A DNA stretch of 64,000 nt from Aurantimonas sp. 22II-16-19i (lineage in GTDB: Bacteria; Pseudomonadota; Alphaproteobacteria; Rhizobiales; Rhizobiaceae), in assembly GCF_002088275.1 (NCBI RefSeq), contig NZ_AQQS01000025.1, positions 21,498 through 85,497 of the forward strand, written 5' to 3'. Shown here one piece after another: positions 63,728 to 64,000 of the stretch. The notes beneath the pieces were generated by a model. It saw only the letters and a list, made by a program, of their open reading frames with translations. It made no database searches and was not told the DNA's origin. The position numbers were made by a program, and so were the translations under genes. Position 1 is the first letter of the stretch; each line of letters opens with the position of its first letter.

Positions 63728-64000
63728 ATGGTAGAAGACCCGTTCGATGAGGTGGCCTTTCTCGGCTTCGACGTTTTTGGCACGGTCGTCGACTGGCGCT
63801 CGAGCGTCACGCGGTTGGCCGAGCCCTTCCTCCGGCGTCACGGTGTTCGGGTGGATCCATACCAGTTCGCCGACGAGTGGCGCGCGCTCTACCAGCCCGC
63901 CATGGAGCGCGTGCGGTCGGGGACACGCCCGTGGGTGAAGCTCGACGTTCTCAACCGCGAGAATCTGGAGACGGTGCTCGCGCGCCACGGAGTAGACGTC
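63728..64000 (+). CDS. Haloacid dehalogenase type II / HAD hydrolase (3' truncated by window)
   Basis: The gene opens at ATG 63728 and is open to the window end; 91 residues are seen. The HAD motif I is in FLGFDVFGTVVDWRSSV, with the nucleophilic aspartate D15, and the VDWRS extension is typical of L-2-haloacid dehalogenase type II and related phosphatases. LAEPFLRRHGVRVDPYQFADEWRALYQPAM begins the helical cap. The catalytic lysine and motif III lie beyond the window, so dehalogenase versus phosphatase activity cannot be settled. Confidence 0.88.
   Translation, partial: MVEDPFDEVAFLGFDVFGTVVDWRSSVTRLAEPFLRRHGVRVDPYQFADEWRALYQPAMERVRSGTRPWVKLDVLNRENLETVLARHGVDV

Overview
The window is G+C-rich, almost fully coding DNA with strongly G/C-biased third codon positions, many ATGA or GTGA stop/start overlaps, a rhizobial-type fixNOQP (ccoNOQP) cluster and several ABC uptake systems. 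This suggests an alphaproteobacterium of the Hyphomicrobiales (Rhizobiales); family and genus cannot be fixed from the sequence alone. No rRNA, tRNA or CRISPR array was seen.

Region 1 (1-10254) is a catabolic operon. A CUT2-type ABC importer (TorT-like binding protein, double-domain ATPase, two permeases) is followed by a three-subunit molybdenum hydroxylase (FAD, 2Fe-2S and molybdopterin subunits) and a class III aminotransferase, with a MarR regulator on the opposite strand. The layout suggests import, hydroxylation and transamination of one unknown, probably nitrogenous, compound.

Region 2 (10554-35085) is the most striking part, an island for amide-type compounds. It holds an AmiC-like sensor and two complete urea/amide/branched-chain-type ABC importers, one with a permease fused to its ATPase. 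It also holds one nitrate/taurine-type ABC importer, three amidase-signature enzymes (one preceded by an AtzG/DUF4089-like small protein), a nitrilase-superfamily hydrolase and two acetamidase/formamidase proteins. A DUF1028 protein, an ABM-fold small protein and an XRE-cupin regulator complete the set. Neither urease nor isochorismatase is present. The likely role is scavenging nitrogen, and perhaps carbon, from organic amides. A lone IS3-type OrfA-like gene lies between the two formamidase genes.

Region 3 (35514-49864) mixes a GNAT acetyltransferase, an RND efflux pump divergent from an OmpR-type two-component system, an MFS exporter and a 43-residue membrane protein. It continues with a methyltransferase divergent from an iron/siderophore-type ABC importer, and ends with an EamA transporter.

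Region 4 (50369-57213, minus strand) is a cbb3 oxidase operon, ccoNOQP, then a 78-residue membrane protein, a DUF2189 membrane protein, ccoI and ccoS. The usual ccoG and ccoH are absent.

Region 5 (57476-64000) has a TolB-like/TPR regulator-type protein divergent from an HlyD adaptor and two ABC-2 permeases with no ATPase beside them. A fragment of dinB (DNA polymerase IV) and the start of a type II haloacid dehalogenase close the window.

In all three ABC operons whose binding-protein gene is followed by a gap, that gap holds a strong hairpin (838-864, 12952-12976, 23346-23373), probably setting binding-protein excess over the membrane components.
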